From the NCBI RefSeq assembly GCF_036399935.1, contig NZ_DASWMD010000055.1, positions 1 through 64,000 on the forward strand: DNA of 64,000 nucleotides, in the 5' to 3' direction. The notes beneath the pieces were generated by a model. The model saw nothing but the letters and a program-made list of their open reading frames with translations, was not told the DNA's origin and searched no databases. Positions 18,851-26,397 of this stretch are shown one piece after another (the stretch's first letter is position 1; every line of letters starts with the position of its first letter). This stretch comes from Longimicrobium sp036399935 (lineage in GTDB: Bacteria; Gemmatimonadota; Gemmatimonadetes; Longimicrobiales; Longimicrobiaceae). The position numbers and the translations under genes were made by a program.

Positions 18851-19206
18851 ACGGCACTGGATCCCGCAGGAGCGGAGGTGACCCAGAAGCCGGGGCTCCT
18901 GATGGCACGAGAATGCCACCGTGTCCCGGCTGGGGCGCCGTCTCCCCAGCATCTCCGCTGGACGTTCCAATCAAAAACCCTCGTAATCCCGCACGTGACA
19001 GGGGGTTAGCCCGGCGTCGCCGATCCGGAGCCCGCCTTGCGTACGGTCGATTTCGAACGTGCCACCATGGTGGCACGGTGGTGGTCGAACACGCTCACGA
19101 TTCGGCTTTCCAGCAAGACAAAGCTTGGTCCGCGCGCGCCTGAGCCGACGCGCCGCGGAATCTGGGGTCCGGCTCGCTCATCCCCCTTATGACCACGGAG
19201 GCAATC
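18851..19206. other. Non-coding gap with a 20-bp perfect palindrome
   Basis: No gene is supported in this 356-bp stretch. At 19058-19077 there is a perfect palindrome centred on CCATGG (arms CGTGCCACCA), flanked by TCGAA on both sides. It lies about 130 bases before the next start and could be an operator. No clear promoter boxes were found. Confidence 0.5.
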
Positions 19207-20229
19207 ATGCGATCGATCGCGCGCTGGATCCGAAGGTCCGCAGTGGCTTGGTGCCTTGGCCTGGCACTCGCGCCGGAGGCCGCCGCACAGGTGGCGCCGC
19301 GAGACTCTGTTTTCCGCTACAACGTAAAGTTCGTCTGCGGGCCGTACCGCGAGGCGAACGGCGTGATGGCCCTCGGGCAGTACTTCACCGCCATCAACGT
19401 ACGGAACCTCTCGTCGAGTGAAGTGGTGATCCGCAAGCGCTTCGCGCGGTCCGAACCGTTGGAGCGCGCGGGACAGCTCTCGCCCACTTTCAGGTCGCCG
19501 CTGCCCGCTGGACGCGCACTGAACATCGGCTGCCAGGACATTCGGGACCATGCAGGCGTTCCACCCACTGCGTTCGCCGAAGGCTTCGCGGAGATCGACA
19601 GCGAGCGCCAGTTGGAGGTAACGGCGGTCTACACGGCAGGCCCTTGGCAGCGGCCTGGTCAGACGCCGTCGGTATCGACCATGGACGTGGAGGATTGCCG
19701 CGGCGTTCGGGTCGCGGTTCAGCCCTGTCCCGCCCTCCGGGACTCGCTGCACACAGGGGTGGCCAACTGGAGGGTGGTGAGTGATCCCGCCGGATCCACG
19801 CAGCCCTACGCTGCCCAGGTCGTGGCGCAGCCCCCTTCGAGCTGGAGCCAGACGCATGCGGCTCCGGCGCGGTGGGTCACGGGCCACACGGAATCGACCG
19901 GCGTGACGGTGTACGAAGTCGATTTCTGCCTTTGCGAGGACTTCGCCGACGTGCGGCTCGACCTGGCGATGCTGGGCGACAACCAGATCACCGAGGTACG
20001 CCTCAACACCAACCCGGTGACCGGCACGAACCTGCCGCAGCCCGCGGGCAACCCCGCCGGCAACTTCAACGGCGCGAACCTGGGCACCCTGAGCCTCACC
20101 ACGGGGTTCGTGGCCGGCACCAATACCCTGCGTGTATCGGTCCGCAACGCCGGGGGAGCTACCGGGCTTGTCGTGAATGCCCGATTGAGAGGACGCCGGG
20201 GCGCCTGCCCTGGAGGCGCGGGAAGTTGA
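19207..20229 (+). CDS. Secreted protein of unknown function
   Basis: I do not recognise this 340-residue protein. The start at 19207 has GGAGG six bases upstream, and a signal peptide follows (MRSIARWIRRSAVAWCLGLALAPEAAAQ). Residues 30-170 look like a beta-rich domain with paired cysteines (FVCGPYRE; NIGCQDIRD; DVEDCRG). Residues 190-330 read like a carbohydrate-binding or jelly-roll module (VTVYEVDFCLCEDFADVRLDLAMLGDNQITEV...NTLRVSVRNAGG), similar in feel to bacterial galactose-binding-like domains. It is probably exported to the periplasm or outside. It seems to stand alone: a hairpin follows 62 bases downstream. Confidence 0.75.
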   Translation: MRSIARWIRRSAVAWCLGLALAPEAAAQVAPRDSVFRYNVKFVCGPYREANGVMALGQYFTAINVRNLSSSEVVIRKRFARSEPLERAGQLSPTFRSPLPAGRALNIGCQDIRDHAGVPPTAFAEGFAEIDSERQLEVTAVYTAGPWQRPGQTPSVSTMDVEDCRGVRVAVQPCPALRDSLHTGVANWRVVSDPAGSTQPYAAQVVAQPPSSWSQTHAAPARWVTGHTESTGVTVYEVDFCLCEDFADVRLDLAMLGDNQITEVRLNTNPVTGTNLPQPAGNPAGNFNGANLGTLSLTTGFVAGTNTLRVSVRNAGGATGLVVNARLRGRRGACPGGAGS

Positions 20230-20290
20230 ACCCAAGCAGTCGGCGAAGCCTCCGCGGCGACGGAGGAGGGCTTCGCGAGTTGAAGCGCCG

Positions 20291-20322
20291 GAGCAGGGGC
20301 CGCCTCGCGAGGGCCCCTGCTC
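20291..20322 (+). terminator. Hairpin after the secreted protein gene
   Basis: GAGCAGGGGCC (20291-20301) pairs perfectly with 20312-20322 over a ten-base loop. There is no T-tract, so termination is only likely. Confidence 0.55.
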
Positions 20323-20503
20323 TGCCAGCGACTGCTCGGCGGGATGACCCTGAGGAAGTAACGGCCAGGGTGCCCTTTTGCATTCGGGCGCAAAGGCTTT
20401 GCGGCGACTGCCCGATTCGGCACGGAGTCTGCGTTGAGCGGCGCCCGACGGCGGGTCCAGGGGGAGCCGCCGGGGTACACGAAAATCAGAGGGGGAGGGG
20501 CTC

Positions 20504-20743
20504 ATGTTGTGGATGATCCTGATCGGCCTGGTCGCCGGCGCCATCGCGAAGCTCATCATGCCGGGGCGCGACCCGGGCGGCATCATCGTCACCATCCTGC
20601 TGGGCATCGCCGGCTCGCTGGTGGGCGGCATGCTGTTCGGCGGGAGCGACAACCGGGTGGGCCTCATCGGGTCCGTCGTGGGCGCACTGATCCTGCTGTT
20701 CCTGTACCGGCTGGTGGTGGGACGCCGCCGCACGCACGTCTGA
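20504..20743 (+). CDS. GlsB/YeaQ/YmgE-family membrane protein
   Basis: The 79-residue protein has three hydrophobic helices and the family's glycine-rich pattern (WMILIGLVAGAIAKLIMPGRDPGGIIVTILLGIAGSLVGG). Family members are small inner-membrane proteins induced by stress or in stationary phase, formerly called transglycosylase-associated; their exact role is unknown. A strong AGGGGGAGGGG lies before the ATG. The YciE-like gene begins 32 bases after its stop, so the two probably form a stress operon. Confidence 0.88.
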   Translation: MLWMILIGLVAGAIAKLIMPGRDPGGIIVTILLGIAGSLVGGMLFGGSDNRVGLIGSVVGALILLFLYRLVVGRRRTHV

Positions 20744-20775
20744 CCTGAACCCCAATCACCCCGGAGGCGCACGCC

Positions 20776-21555
20776 ATGCCCGCGACGGAATTGAAGGAGC
20801 TGCTGAAGCACGAACTGGGCGACATGCTCTACGCCGAGCAGAAGATCCTTCGGATGCTCGGCGCCATGAACAGGGAAAGCAGCAACCCCAAGATGAAGGA
20901 GCGGCTGGACGAGCACCTGACGGAGACGTACGAGCAGATCGAGCGGCTCAAGCGCGCCTTCGAGGTGATCGGCGAAGAGGCCGTGGCGGAAAAGTGCCAC
21001 GCCGCCATCGGCCTCAAGGAGGAGCACGACTCCTTCGTCCGCGAAGAAGAGCCGTCGCCCCCCATGCTGGAAGCGTTCGACCTGGGCAACGGCCTGCGCG
21101 TGGAGCACTACGAGATCGCCGGCTATCGCTCGGCCATCGCCCTGGCCCAGGCCCTGGGTGAGAACGAGTGCGTGGCGCTGCTCACGGAAAGCCTGCGTGA
21201 GGAAGAGGCCATGGCCAGCTTCATCGAGCGCAGCGCGGTCCGCTCGCTGAAGCTGATCTCGGCCACGATGGAAGAGGGCGAGGACGGCGAGGAGGAAGAG
21301 GCGCCGAAGCGCGGAAGTTCGTCCGGCGCCAGGACCGCCAGCAAGACGGCGGCGAAATCCAGCGCCAAGTCTGGCGGCAAGGCGGCCGACACCGGTGCGA
21401 AGACGGCGAGCAAGTCGGCGTCGGGCAAGGGCGGCGCGGCCAAGTCGGCCAGCAAGACGGCGTCGAAGTCGGCCAGCAAGTCGGCGTCGGGCGGCGCCAA
21501 GTCCGGCTCCGCCCGGAAGACGGCGGCCAAGAGCGGCGGGCGCGCCAAGGGCTGA
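20776..21555 (+). CDS. YciE/DUF892 ferritin-like protein with histone-H1-like tail
   Basis: Residues 1-165 form a DUF892 (YciE/YciF) four-helix ferritin-like domain (LKELLKHELGDMLYAEQKIL at 6-25, later EHYEIAGYRSAIALAQALGE). An acidic linker (EEGEDGEEEEAP) leads into about 85 residues made almost only of Lys, Ala, Ser, Gly and Thr in short repeats (SKTAAKSSAKS, ASKSASKSASG). Such tails resemble eukaryotic H1 and bacterial Hc1/AlgP tails and bind DNA. The protein may shield or condense DNA under stress, in the manner of Dps, but that is inference. The upstream GlsB-type gene supports a stress role. Confidence 0.85.
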   Translation: MPATELKELLKHELGDMLYAEQKILRMLGAMNRESSNPKMKERLDEHLTETYEQIERLKRAFEVIGEEAVAEKCHAAIGLKEEHDSFVREEEPSPPMLEAFDLGNGLRVEHYEIAGYRSAIALAQALGENECVALLTESLREEEAMASFIERSAVRSLKLISATMEEGEDGEEEEAPKRGSSSGARTASKTAAKSSAKSGGKAADTGAKTASKSASGKGGAAKSASKTASKSASKSASGGAKSGSARKTAAKSGGRAKG

Positions 21556-21573
21556 CCCGGCGGCGTGCCGCAG

Positions 21574-21620
21574 CGAGCGAGGCCCCTTCCCCGTGGTTCC
21601 GGGGGAAGGGGCCTCGCTCG
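21574..21620. terminator. Bidirectional terminator hairpin
   Basis: A 19-bp perfect stem (21574-21592 with 21602-21620) lies between the ends of the convergent YciE-like and MbtH genes. Confidence 0.85.
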
Positions 21621-21639
21621 TTCGGGTCCTTCGGAAGGC

Positions 21640-21858
21640 TCAGCCGAGGCCGGCTTCGGCCATCTTGTCGCGGAGGCTCTTGGGGCGCATGTCGGTCCAC
21701 ACCTCTTCGATCCAGGCCAGCACCGCGGGCTTGAGCCCCGGGGTGCCTACGGCGGTCCAGCCCAGCGGCAGCTCGCGGTCCGCCGGCCAGATGGAGTACT
21801 GCTCCTCGTGGTTCATCACGGCGGTGTAGATGGTCGTATCCTCGCGCTCGTCGGACAT
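21640..21858 (-). CDS. MbtH-like protein
   Basis: The 72-residue protein has the MbtH signature: MNHEEQYSIWPADRELPLGW near 15-34 and WIEEVWTDMRPKSLR near 50-64, with the conserved tryptophans. MbtH proteins bind and activate adenylation domains of non-ribosomal peptide synthetases. No NRPS gene lies within the window, so it must serve one encoded elsewhere. ATG 21858 has AGAGGA upstream and gives the family's usual length; a TTG six codons earlier is possible. Confidence 0.93.
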   Translation of the reverse strand: MSDEREDTTIYTAVMNHEEQYSIWPADRELPLGWTAVGTPGLKPAVLAWIEEVWTDMRPKSLRDKMAEAGLG

Positions 21859-22130
21859 CAGAATCCTCTCTGGCAAATCAGGAAAGTCCGGCGGCGCGGA
21901 CGCGGCCGGGGTTGCGCCCGCCGGAAGTGCACCCCGCCGCGGGGAGCGGGGGCGGGTGCGCGGAATGGCGGGCAGGGGTGGATGCCGGTGAATGTATGCC
22001 GCACGGAGAGGGTGTCAAGCGACGGCGGATTTTGGGTGTGCCCTTCCCTGCATCCACCCTCAGCCTGTCTGCCGCGGCACCGGCGCGGTAGATTGGCGGG
22101 GCGTTCCCGCCGCAACCCGTTCAGCCAGCC

Positions 22131-23312
22131 GTGCAGCCGACCGAATCCGACGTGCCGGGCCGCCGCCCCCTGAGGGTGGTGTACTTCACCGAAAGCCTGC
22201 TTCCCCACGTGGACGGCGTGTCGCGGACGCTGGCGCAGCTGTTCGGGTTCCTGGAGCGGCGCGGGGTGGAGTTCCGCGTCTACTCGCCCTTCGTGCCCGG
22301 GCCCGAGGTGTCGTGGAGCGGGCGGGTGAGGCCGGTGAAGTTCGTCCGCTTTCCCCTGTACCCCGACTACCGCGTGTCGCTGCCGCTGGGGCGGGGGATC
22401 GCGCGCGAGCTGAAGGAGTGGGGGCCGGACCTGGTTCACCTGGTGAGCCCCACGCCCATGGCGTCGCGGGCGCAGACGTGGGCCGAACGGAACGGCGTGC
22501 CGGCGGTCAGCAGCTTTCACACGCACTTCGTCTCGTACTTCCGCTACTACGGCGTTCCCACGCTGGAGCCGTTCGGGTGGTGGATGCTGCGCCGGTTCTA
22601 CGCACGGTGCCGCAAAGTGTACGCGCCGTCGCACAGCATGATCGCCGAGTTGGCGGACCAGGGGATCGGCAACACCGAGCTGTGGTCGCGCGGCATCGAC
22701 CTGGCCCGCTTCTCCCCCGGCCACCGCGACCCGGAGCTGCGCCGGCAGGCGGGCGCGGAGGGCGAGGTGCCCATCGTGCTGATGGTCAGCCGGCTGGTGA
22801 AGGAAAAGGACATGGCCGACCTGGTGCGGATGGACCGCATCCTGCGGCAGCGGGGAAACCAGTACCGGCTGGTGCTCGTAGGAGATGGGCCCATGCGCGG
22901 CGAGCTGGAGCGCGACCTGCCCGGCGCCTTCTTCGCGGGGCACCAGTCGGGCGAGGGGCTGGCCCGGTGGTACGCCTCGGGCGACGTGTTCGTCTTTCCG
23001 TCCACGACCGAAACGTTCGGCAACGTGGTGGTGGAGGCGCAGGCCTCGGGGCTGCCCACGGTGGTGGTGAACCGCGGCGGCCCGCCGGATCAGGTGCAGC
23101 CCGGCCGTACGGGGTTCATCGCCCGTCCCAACGACCCGGATGACCTGGCCCTGGCCGTCGAGAAGCTGCTGCGCGACCCGGAAGGCCGCGCGCGGATGGG
23201 CGCGCAGGCCCGCGCCGCCGCCGCCGAGCGCGACTGGGCCGCCATCAACGGCCGCCTGCTGGAAAGCTACGCCCGAGTGATCGCCACCCACCGTTCGCCC
23301 CGTCGCCCATGA
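22131..23312 (+). CDS. GT4-family glycosyltransferase
   Basis: This 393-residue GT-B enzyme has an N-terminal acceptor domain (VVYFTESLLPHVDGVSRTLAQL, HLVSPTPM, SFHTHFVSYFRYYG) and a nucleotide-sugar domain (VLMVSRLVKEKDMADL, LVGDGPMRGELE, FVFPSTTETFGNVVVEAQASGLP). The last has the E-x7-E motif of retaining GT4 enzymes. The pattern is close to mannosyltransferases acting on glycolipids such as diacylglycerol or PI mannosides, so a lipid acceptor is possible. The start is GTG. Its stop overlaps the next gene by four bases, linking it to a flippase-like membrane protein. Confidence 0.88.
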   Translation: MQPTESDVPGRRPLRVVYFTESLLPHVDGVSRTLAQLFGFLERRGVEFRVYSPFVPGPEVSWSGRVRPVKFVRFPLYPDYRVSLPLGRGIARELKEWGPDLVHLVSPTPMASRAQTWAERNGVPAVSSFHTHFVSYFRYYGVPTLEPFGWWMLRRFYARCRKVYAPSHSMIAELADQGIGNTELWSRGIDLARFSPGHRDPELRRQAGAEGEVPIVLMVSRLVKEKDMADLVRMDRILRQRGNQYRLVLVGDGPMRGELERDLPGAFFAGHQSGEGLARWYASGDVFVFPSTTETFGNVVVEAQASGLPTVVVNRGGPPDQVQPGRTGFIARPNDPDDLALAVEKLLRDPEGRARMGAQARAAAAERDWAAINGRLLESYARVIATHRSPRRP

Positions 23313-24403
23313 CGCCCACGGCAGCGCCCGTAAACGAGCCCGGCAAGCTTTCACGGCACCTGGACCGGGTGCTGCGGATGGCGATGTTCCTGGTGCCCTT
23401 CGGCGTGCTGGGCAACTTGGCGCTGTCGTGGTTCGCCACCGACCACGACGTGCTGCGGCAACTGGGCAGCCTGGACCGCCGCTACCTGTACCTGGCCATC
23501 GTCCTGGCGCTGTTCCCCTGGGTCACCAACACGCTGCGCCTGCTGATCTGGGCCCGCTTCATCGGCCACCGCGTCAGCTTCCGCGACATGTTCCGGGTGA
23601 CGCTGGGGGCCGAGCTCACCTCGTCGGTGTTCCCCACCTCGTCCGGCGGCGAGGTGTTCCGCTGGGGGATGATGGTGCAGAAGGGCATTCCCCAGGGGCA
23701 GGCGGCGTCCATCGTCACGCTGGGGTACATCGAGGACCTGGTGTTCTTCGCCTTCGCCATCCCCGCCTCCATCATCATCTCCGAGGCGTGGGAGCTCCCC
23801 GTGCTGCGCTCCATCGGCCGGGAGCTGCGGGGCAAGGTGCTGCTGGTGGTGGTGGGGGTGGCCGTGCTGATCGTGCTGGTGCGCCTGCTGTTCCGCGCCA
23901 TCCTCCGCGGCGCGCTGGGCGAAAAGGCGCGGGCGTGGGGGCTGAAGTTCGCCGGGCGCTTCAAGCGGCGCACGCGCAAGACGCGGCACGACTTCCGGAC
24001 GGTGAGGGACCTGGTGATCACCCGGGGCAAGAGCCGGTTCGTGCTGGCGGTGCTGATCACCGCCGTACAGTGGACCTGCCGCTACTCGGTGGTCACCGCG
24101 CTGGCGTACTTCTTCAAGGCGCCGGTGGACCCGGTGCTCTTCTTCCTGCTGCAGTGGGTGATCTTCACGGGAATGATGTTCGTTCCCACGCCGGGTGCGT
24201 CGGGCGGCGCCGAGGCCATGTTCTACGTGGTGTACCAGGCCCTCCTCCCCGCGGGGCTGATCGGGATCGTCACCGCGCTGTGGCGGATGCTGACCTTTTA
24301 CCTGAGCCTGGCGCTGGGGTCGGTGATCTTTTTGGCCTTCAACATCGCCGATGCCCGCACGCGCGTACGCCAGCGGCGCCGGGACGTTCCCGAACGTGTG
24401 TAA
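23309..24403 (+). CDS. Flippase-like membrane protein (UPF0104, LPG synthase TM-like)
   Basis: The 364-residue protein has about eight membrane helices and the conserved segments ELTSSVFPTSSGGEVFRW and FVPTPGASGGAEAMFY typical of the lysylphosphatidylglycerol-synthase transmembrane region family. Stand-alone members are thought to flip or handle lipids or glycolipids. Coupled translation with the GT4 gene suggests both work on one lipid-linked sugar. A paralogue with the same fold is at 51839-52900. The C-terminus is basic. Confidence 0.85.
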   Translation: MTPTAAPVNEPGKLSRHLDRVLRMAMFLVPFGVLGNLALSWFATDHDVLRQLGSLDRRYLYLAIVLALFPWVTNTLRLLIWARFIGHRVSFRDMFRVTLGAELTSSVFPTSSGGEVFRWGMMVQKGIPQGQAASIVTLGYIEDLVFFAFAIPASIIISEAWELPVLRSIGRELRGKVLLVVVGVAVLIVLVRLLFRAILRGALGEKARAWGLKFAGRFKRRTRKTRHDFRTVRDLVITRGKSRFVLAVLITAVQWTCRYSVVTALAYFFKAPVDPVLFFLLQWVIFTGMMFVPTPGASGGAEAMFYVVYQALLPAGLIGIVTALWRMLTFYLSLALGSVIFLAFNIADARTRVRQRRRDVPERV

Positions 24404-24487
24404 GTGCCAGATTAACAACGGGTTAACCAGGGCGGAACGCTGTCCCAACCCTCGACAAAAGCTCGCCGGGGCGTTAGATTCCTCGGC

Positions 24488-25213
24488 ATGAAGACCGCAA
24501 TCGACCTCAGCAAGACGGCCGCGCTTTTCGAAGCGCCCACGCACGCCCCTGGCCGGGGGCTGCGTACCGACCGTGTGCGCCTGTCCAGCATCGAAGGGCT
24601 GGACGAGGTGAACCGGGAGCGGGCGGCGCTGCGCGACCTGGCCGACGAAGAGCTGTTTACGCGATATACGCAGGGCGACCAGGCCGGTTTCGACGTGCTG
24701 GTGCAGCGGTACGAGCCGCGGATCCAGGGCTTCCTGCGCAAGCGCTTGAACGACGAGGAGCGCGTGGCGGACCTTACGCAGGACACCTTCCTGCGCATCC
24801 ACCGCGCGCGTGAAAGCTACGATCCCAGCCGCAAGTTCTCGACGTGGATCCACACGATCGCGAACAACCTGCTGAAGAACGAGTTCCGCAACCGCTCCCG
24901 CCGCCGCGAGACGGCGTTCTCGGAGCTGCGTCCGGATGCCACGTCGTCGGGGGCCCCGGCCCGCCCGGTGGAGTTCGCCAGCGGCGCGGCCGACCCGTCG
25001 CGCGAGGCGTACCGCAGCGAGCTGCGCAAGGCCATCGACATGGCCATCGAGCGGATGGACGAGCACCACCGCATTCCGTTCGTGATGCGCGAGGTGGAGG
25101 ACCGCACCTACGAGGAGATCGCCGAGGAGATCGGCATTCCCGTGGGCACGGTGAAGAGCCGCCTGAACCGCGCCCGCAACTCGTTCCGGATGCTGCTGCC
25201 GGTTCCGGTCTGA
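24488..25213 (+). CDS. ECF-type RNA polymerase sigma factor
   Basis: The 241-residue protein has region 2 (about 52-125: ELFTRYTQGDQAGFDVLVQRY, DLTQDTFLRIHRARESYD, FSTWIHTIANNLLKNEFRNRSRR) and region 4 (about 178-235: RIPFVMREVEDRTYEEIAEEIGIPVGTVKSRLNRAR). Fifty extra N-terminal residues are unusual for this group. No anti-sigma gene is adjacent, so control is unclear. A possible promoter, TCGACA-N16-TTAGAT (24452-24479), would give a nearly leaderless mRNA. A 36-bp palindrome follows. Confidence 0.9.
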   Translation: MKTAIDLSKTAALFEAPTHAPGRGLRTDRVRLSSIEGLDEVNRERAALRDLADEELFTRYTQGDQAGFDVLVQRYEPRIQGFLRKRLNDEERVADLTQDTFLRIHRARESYDPSRKFSTWIHTIANNLLKNEFRNRSRRRETAFSELRPDATSSGAPARPVEFASGAADPSREAYRSELRKAIDMAIERMDEHHRIPFVMREVEDRTYEEIAEEIGIPVGTVKSRLNRARNSFRMLLPVPV

Positions 25214-25233
25214 GCTTCGGCGTGAGGGTGTGA

Positions 25234-25269
25234 TTCGGCCCGTCCCGGCAGCTGCCGGGACGGGCCGAA
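25234..25269 (+). terminator. 36-bp perfect palindrome after the sigma factor gene
   Basis: The sequence from 25234 reads the same on both strands to 25269 (centre CAGCTG) with no loop. It can fold as a very stable hairpin 20 bases after the stop, but lacks a T-tract. Confidence 0.6.
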
Positions 25270-25300
25270 CTGCGTTTGGGGGAACCGCGGTCGCTACGGT

Positions 25301-25755
25301 TCCCCCTCCCCCGGCCCCTCCCCCGCAAACAGCGCGGGAGAGGGGAGAACTTCGGGCGGGGTTCGACTCGGTGCCGGTGCATGCCCCTGGGAGCCCCCTC
25401 CCCCCGGCCCCTGTCCCCCGCTGCGCAGGGGAGGGGGAGACCTTAACTGCGCTTCGGCCGGCCTTGCGCACCCTACAGCCCCGAGGGCCAGGAACGGTGC
25501 GCTTCGGGGGGAATCGGCGCATGCCCCTGGCGGCCCTCTCCCCCGCAAGCGGGGGAGAGGGAGAATTCGATTGCGCTTCGGCCGGCCTCACGCACTCGAC
25601 TGCGCGTGCAGTCCGCGAAGGCGGACTTCGGGCCTTTGTTGCCGCGACTTCAGTCGCCCCAGCAGGGCCACGGCCTCTGCTCCTGTGCTGCCGCCCCGCC
25701 TCGAAACCTGAAGTGTACCCCCTCTCCCACGCTGTTTGTGGGAGAGGGTGGACGA
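25301..25755. repeat. Cluster of CCCTCTCCC/GGGAGAGGG palindromic repeats
   Basis: Most of the 816-bp gap 25214-26029 is repeat. Four hairpin units follow each other: about 25315-25348; 25391-25440; 25535-25562 (CTCTCCCCCGC / GCGGGGGAGAG); and the 39-bp unit 25713-25751. Between them recur blocks such as GCGCTTCGGCCGGCCT and GCATGCCCCTGG. The stretch 25315-25470 is a diverged copy of 62925-63080, in the same orientation. There is no coding signal. Confidence 0.85.
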
Positions 25756-25842
25756 GCATAAGCGAGGACGGGTGAGGGCCTCAGCGGAGCCGAGGTGAAG
25801 GCACCTGTAACCGCTGCCGCGCCCGGCCTTTTACGTGTCCGC

Positions 25843-25910
25843 GGCTAGATCCTGCGGCCGCGACGGGTGTGCTGCGGGTGGGTTCGGCGGGCTTGGGCCT
25901 CAGGACGACA
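25843..25910 (-). repeat. TGTCATCC...GGATC repeat unit, inverted copy
   Basis: Read on the minus strand, it starts TGTCGTCCTGAGGCCC and ends GGCCGCAGGATCTAGCC, matching both ends of the 4263-4331 unit; the middle has diverged. Confidence 0.65.
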
Positions 25911-25953
25911 GGCGGTGGGGGTGCCCCGGGGAGCCGAGGCGCAACCGGACCTC

Positions 25954-25998
25954 TTGCGCTCGGCGAGGGTATCACTAATTTGGAAGGAACTCTTCCAA
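25954..25998 (+). promoter_or_regulatory. Promoter with overlapping ROK-type operator
   Basis: TTGCGC (25954-25959) and TAATTT (25976-25981) are spaced by 16. Overlapping the -10 end is the perfect inverted repeat TTGGAAG-N5-CTTCCAA (25980-25998), 32 bases before the next start. The same repeat precedes the ROK gene at 48 kb, so that regulator probably controls this promoter. The regulatory link is inferred. Confidence 0.6.
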
Positions 25999-26029
25999 TT
26001 ACGAACCGCATAGGTTTCTGGAGGTGCGC

Positions 26030-26302
26030 GTGACGACCATGATCGCCCAGGCGAAGGACCCGGCCCTGCACCAGGCCGAAAATCTGACCGGCTTGCTCTT
26101 CTCGACCCCCAAGGACCTGCGCCACAAGGCCGAGGAGGTGCTGGGACAGCTCTTCGTACCCATCGAGGTGCTGAGCGCCGGCGAAGAGTCCGCCGACATC
26201 GTCCTGCGGCCCTCCGGCCTCGGCGAGATCCACGTGCACGCCGAGCGCGAGCGGCACTGGTACCCGTACCAGGTCACCCGTGTGGATACCGTGGTCCGCT
26301 GA
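26030..26302 (+). CDS. Small protein of unknown function with ROK-type operator
   Basis: I do not recognise this 90-residue protein. It is soluble and mixed in charge, with a helical start (MTTMIAQAKDPALHQAENLTGLLFS) and a likely beta-strand end (ADIVLRPSGLGEIHVHAERERHWYPYQVTRVD). GTG 26030 is five bases after GGAGG; GTG 26024 overlaps that site and ATG 26039 is too far from it. A promoter with a ROK-type operator directly upstream supports a real, regulated gene, perhaps tied to sugar supply. It converges with the Gfo/Idh gene. Confidence 0.6.
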   Translation: MTTMIAQAKDPALHQAENLTGLLFSTPKDLRHKAEEVLGQLFVPIEVLSAGEESADIVLRPSGLGEIHVHAERERHWYPYQVTRVDTVVR

Positions 26303-26397
26303 TCGGCGGGTCTAGCGCGGAGGCACGGAGGCCGCGGAGAACTGCAGGGGAAAAGGGAGCGGGGGATTCGCATCGGCGCGAATCGCCCGCTCTTCGT

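Noticed and set aside
25301..25755. Possible CRISPR array
   Set aside because: Units differ in length and spacing, are palindromic G/C hairpins, and no cas genes are present.
26316..26345. Third copy of the GCAGAGGACGCAGAG hairpin
   Set aside because: Only a loose GCGGAGGCACGGAGG-like run is present, with no facing arm, so it is not a copy of the inverted repeat.
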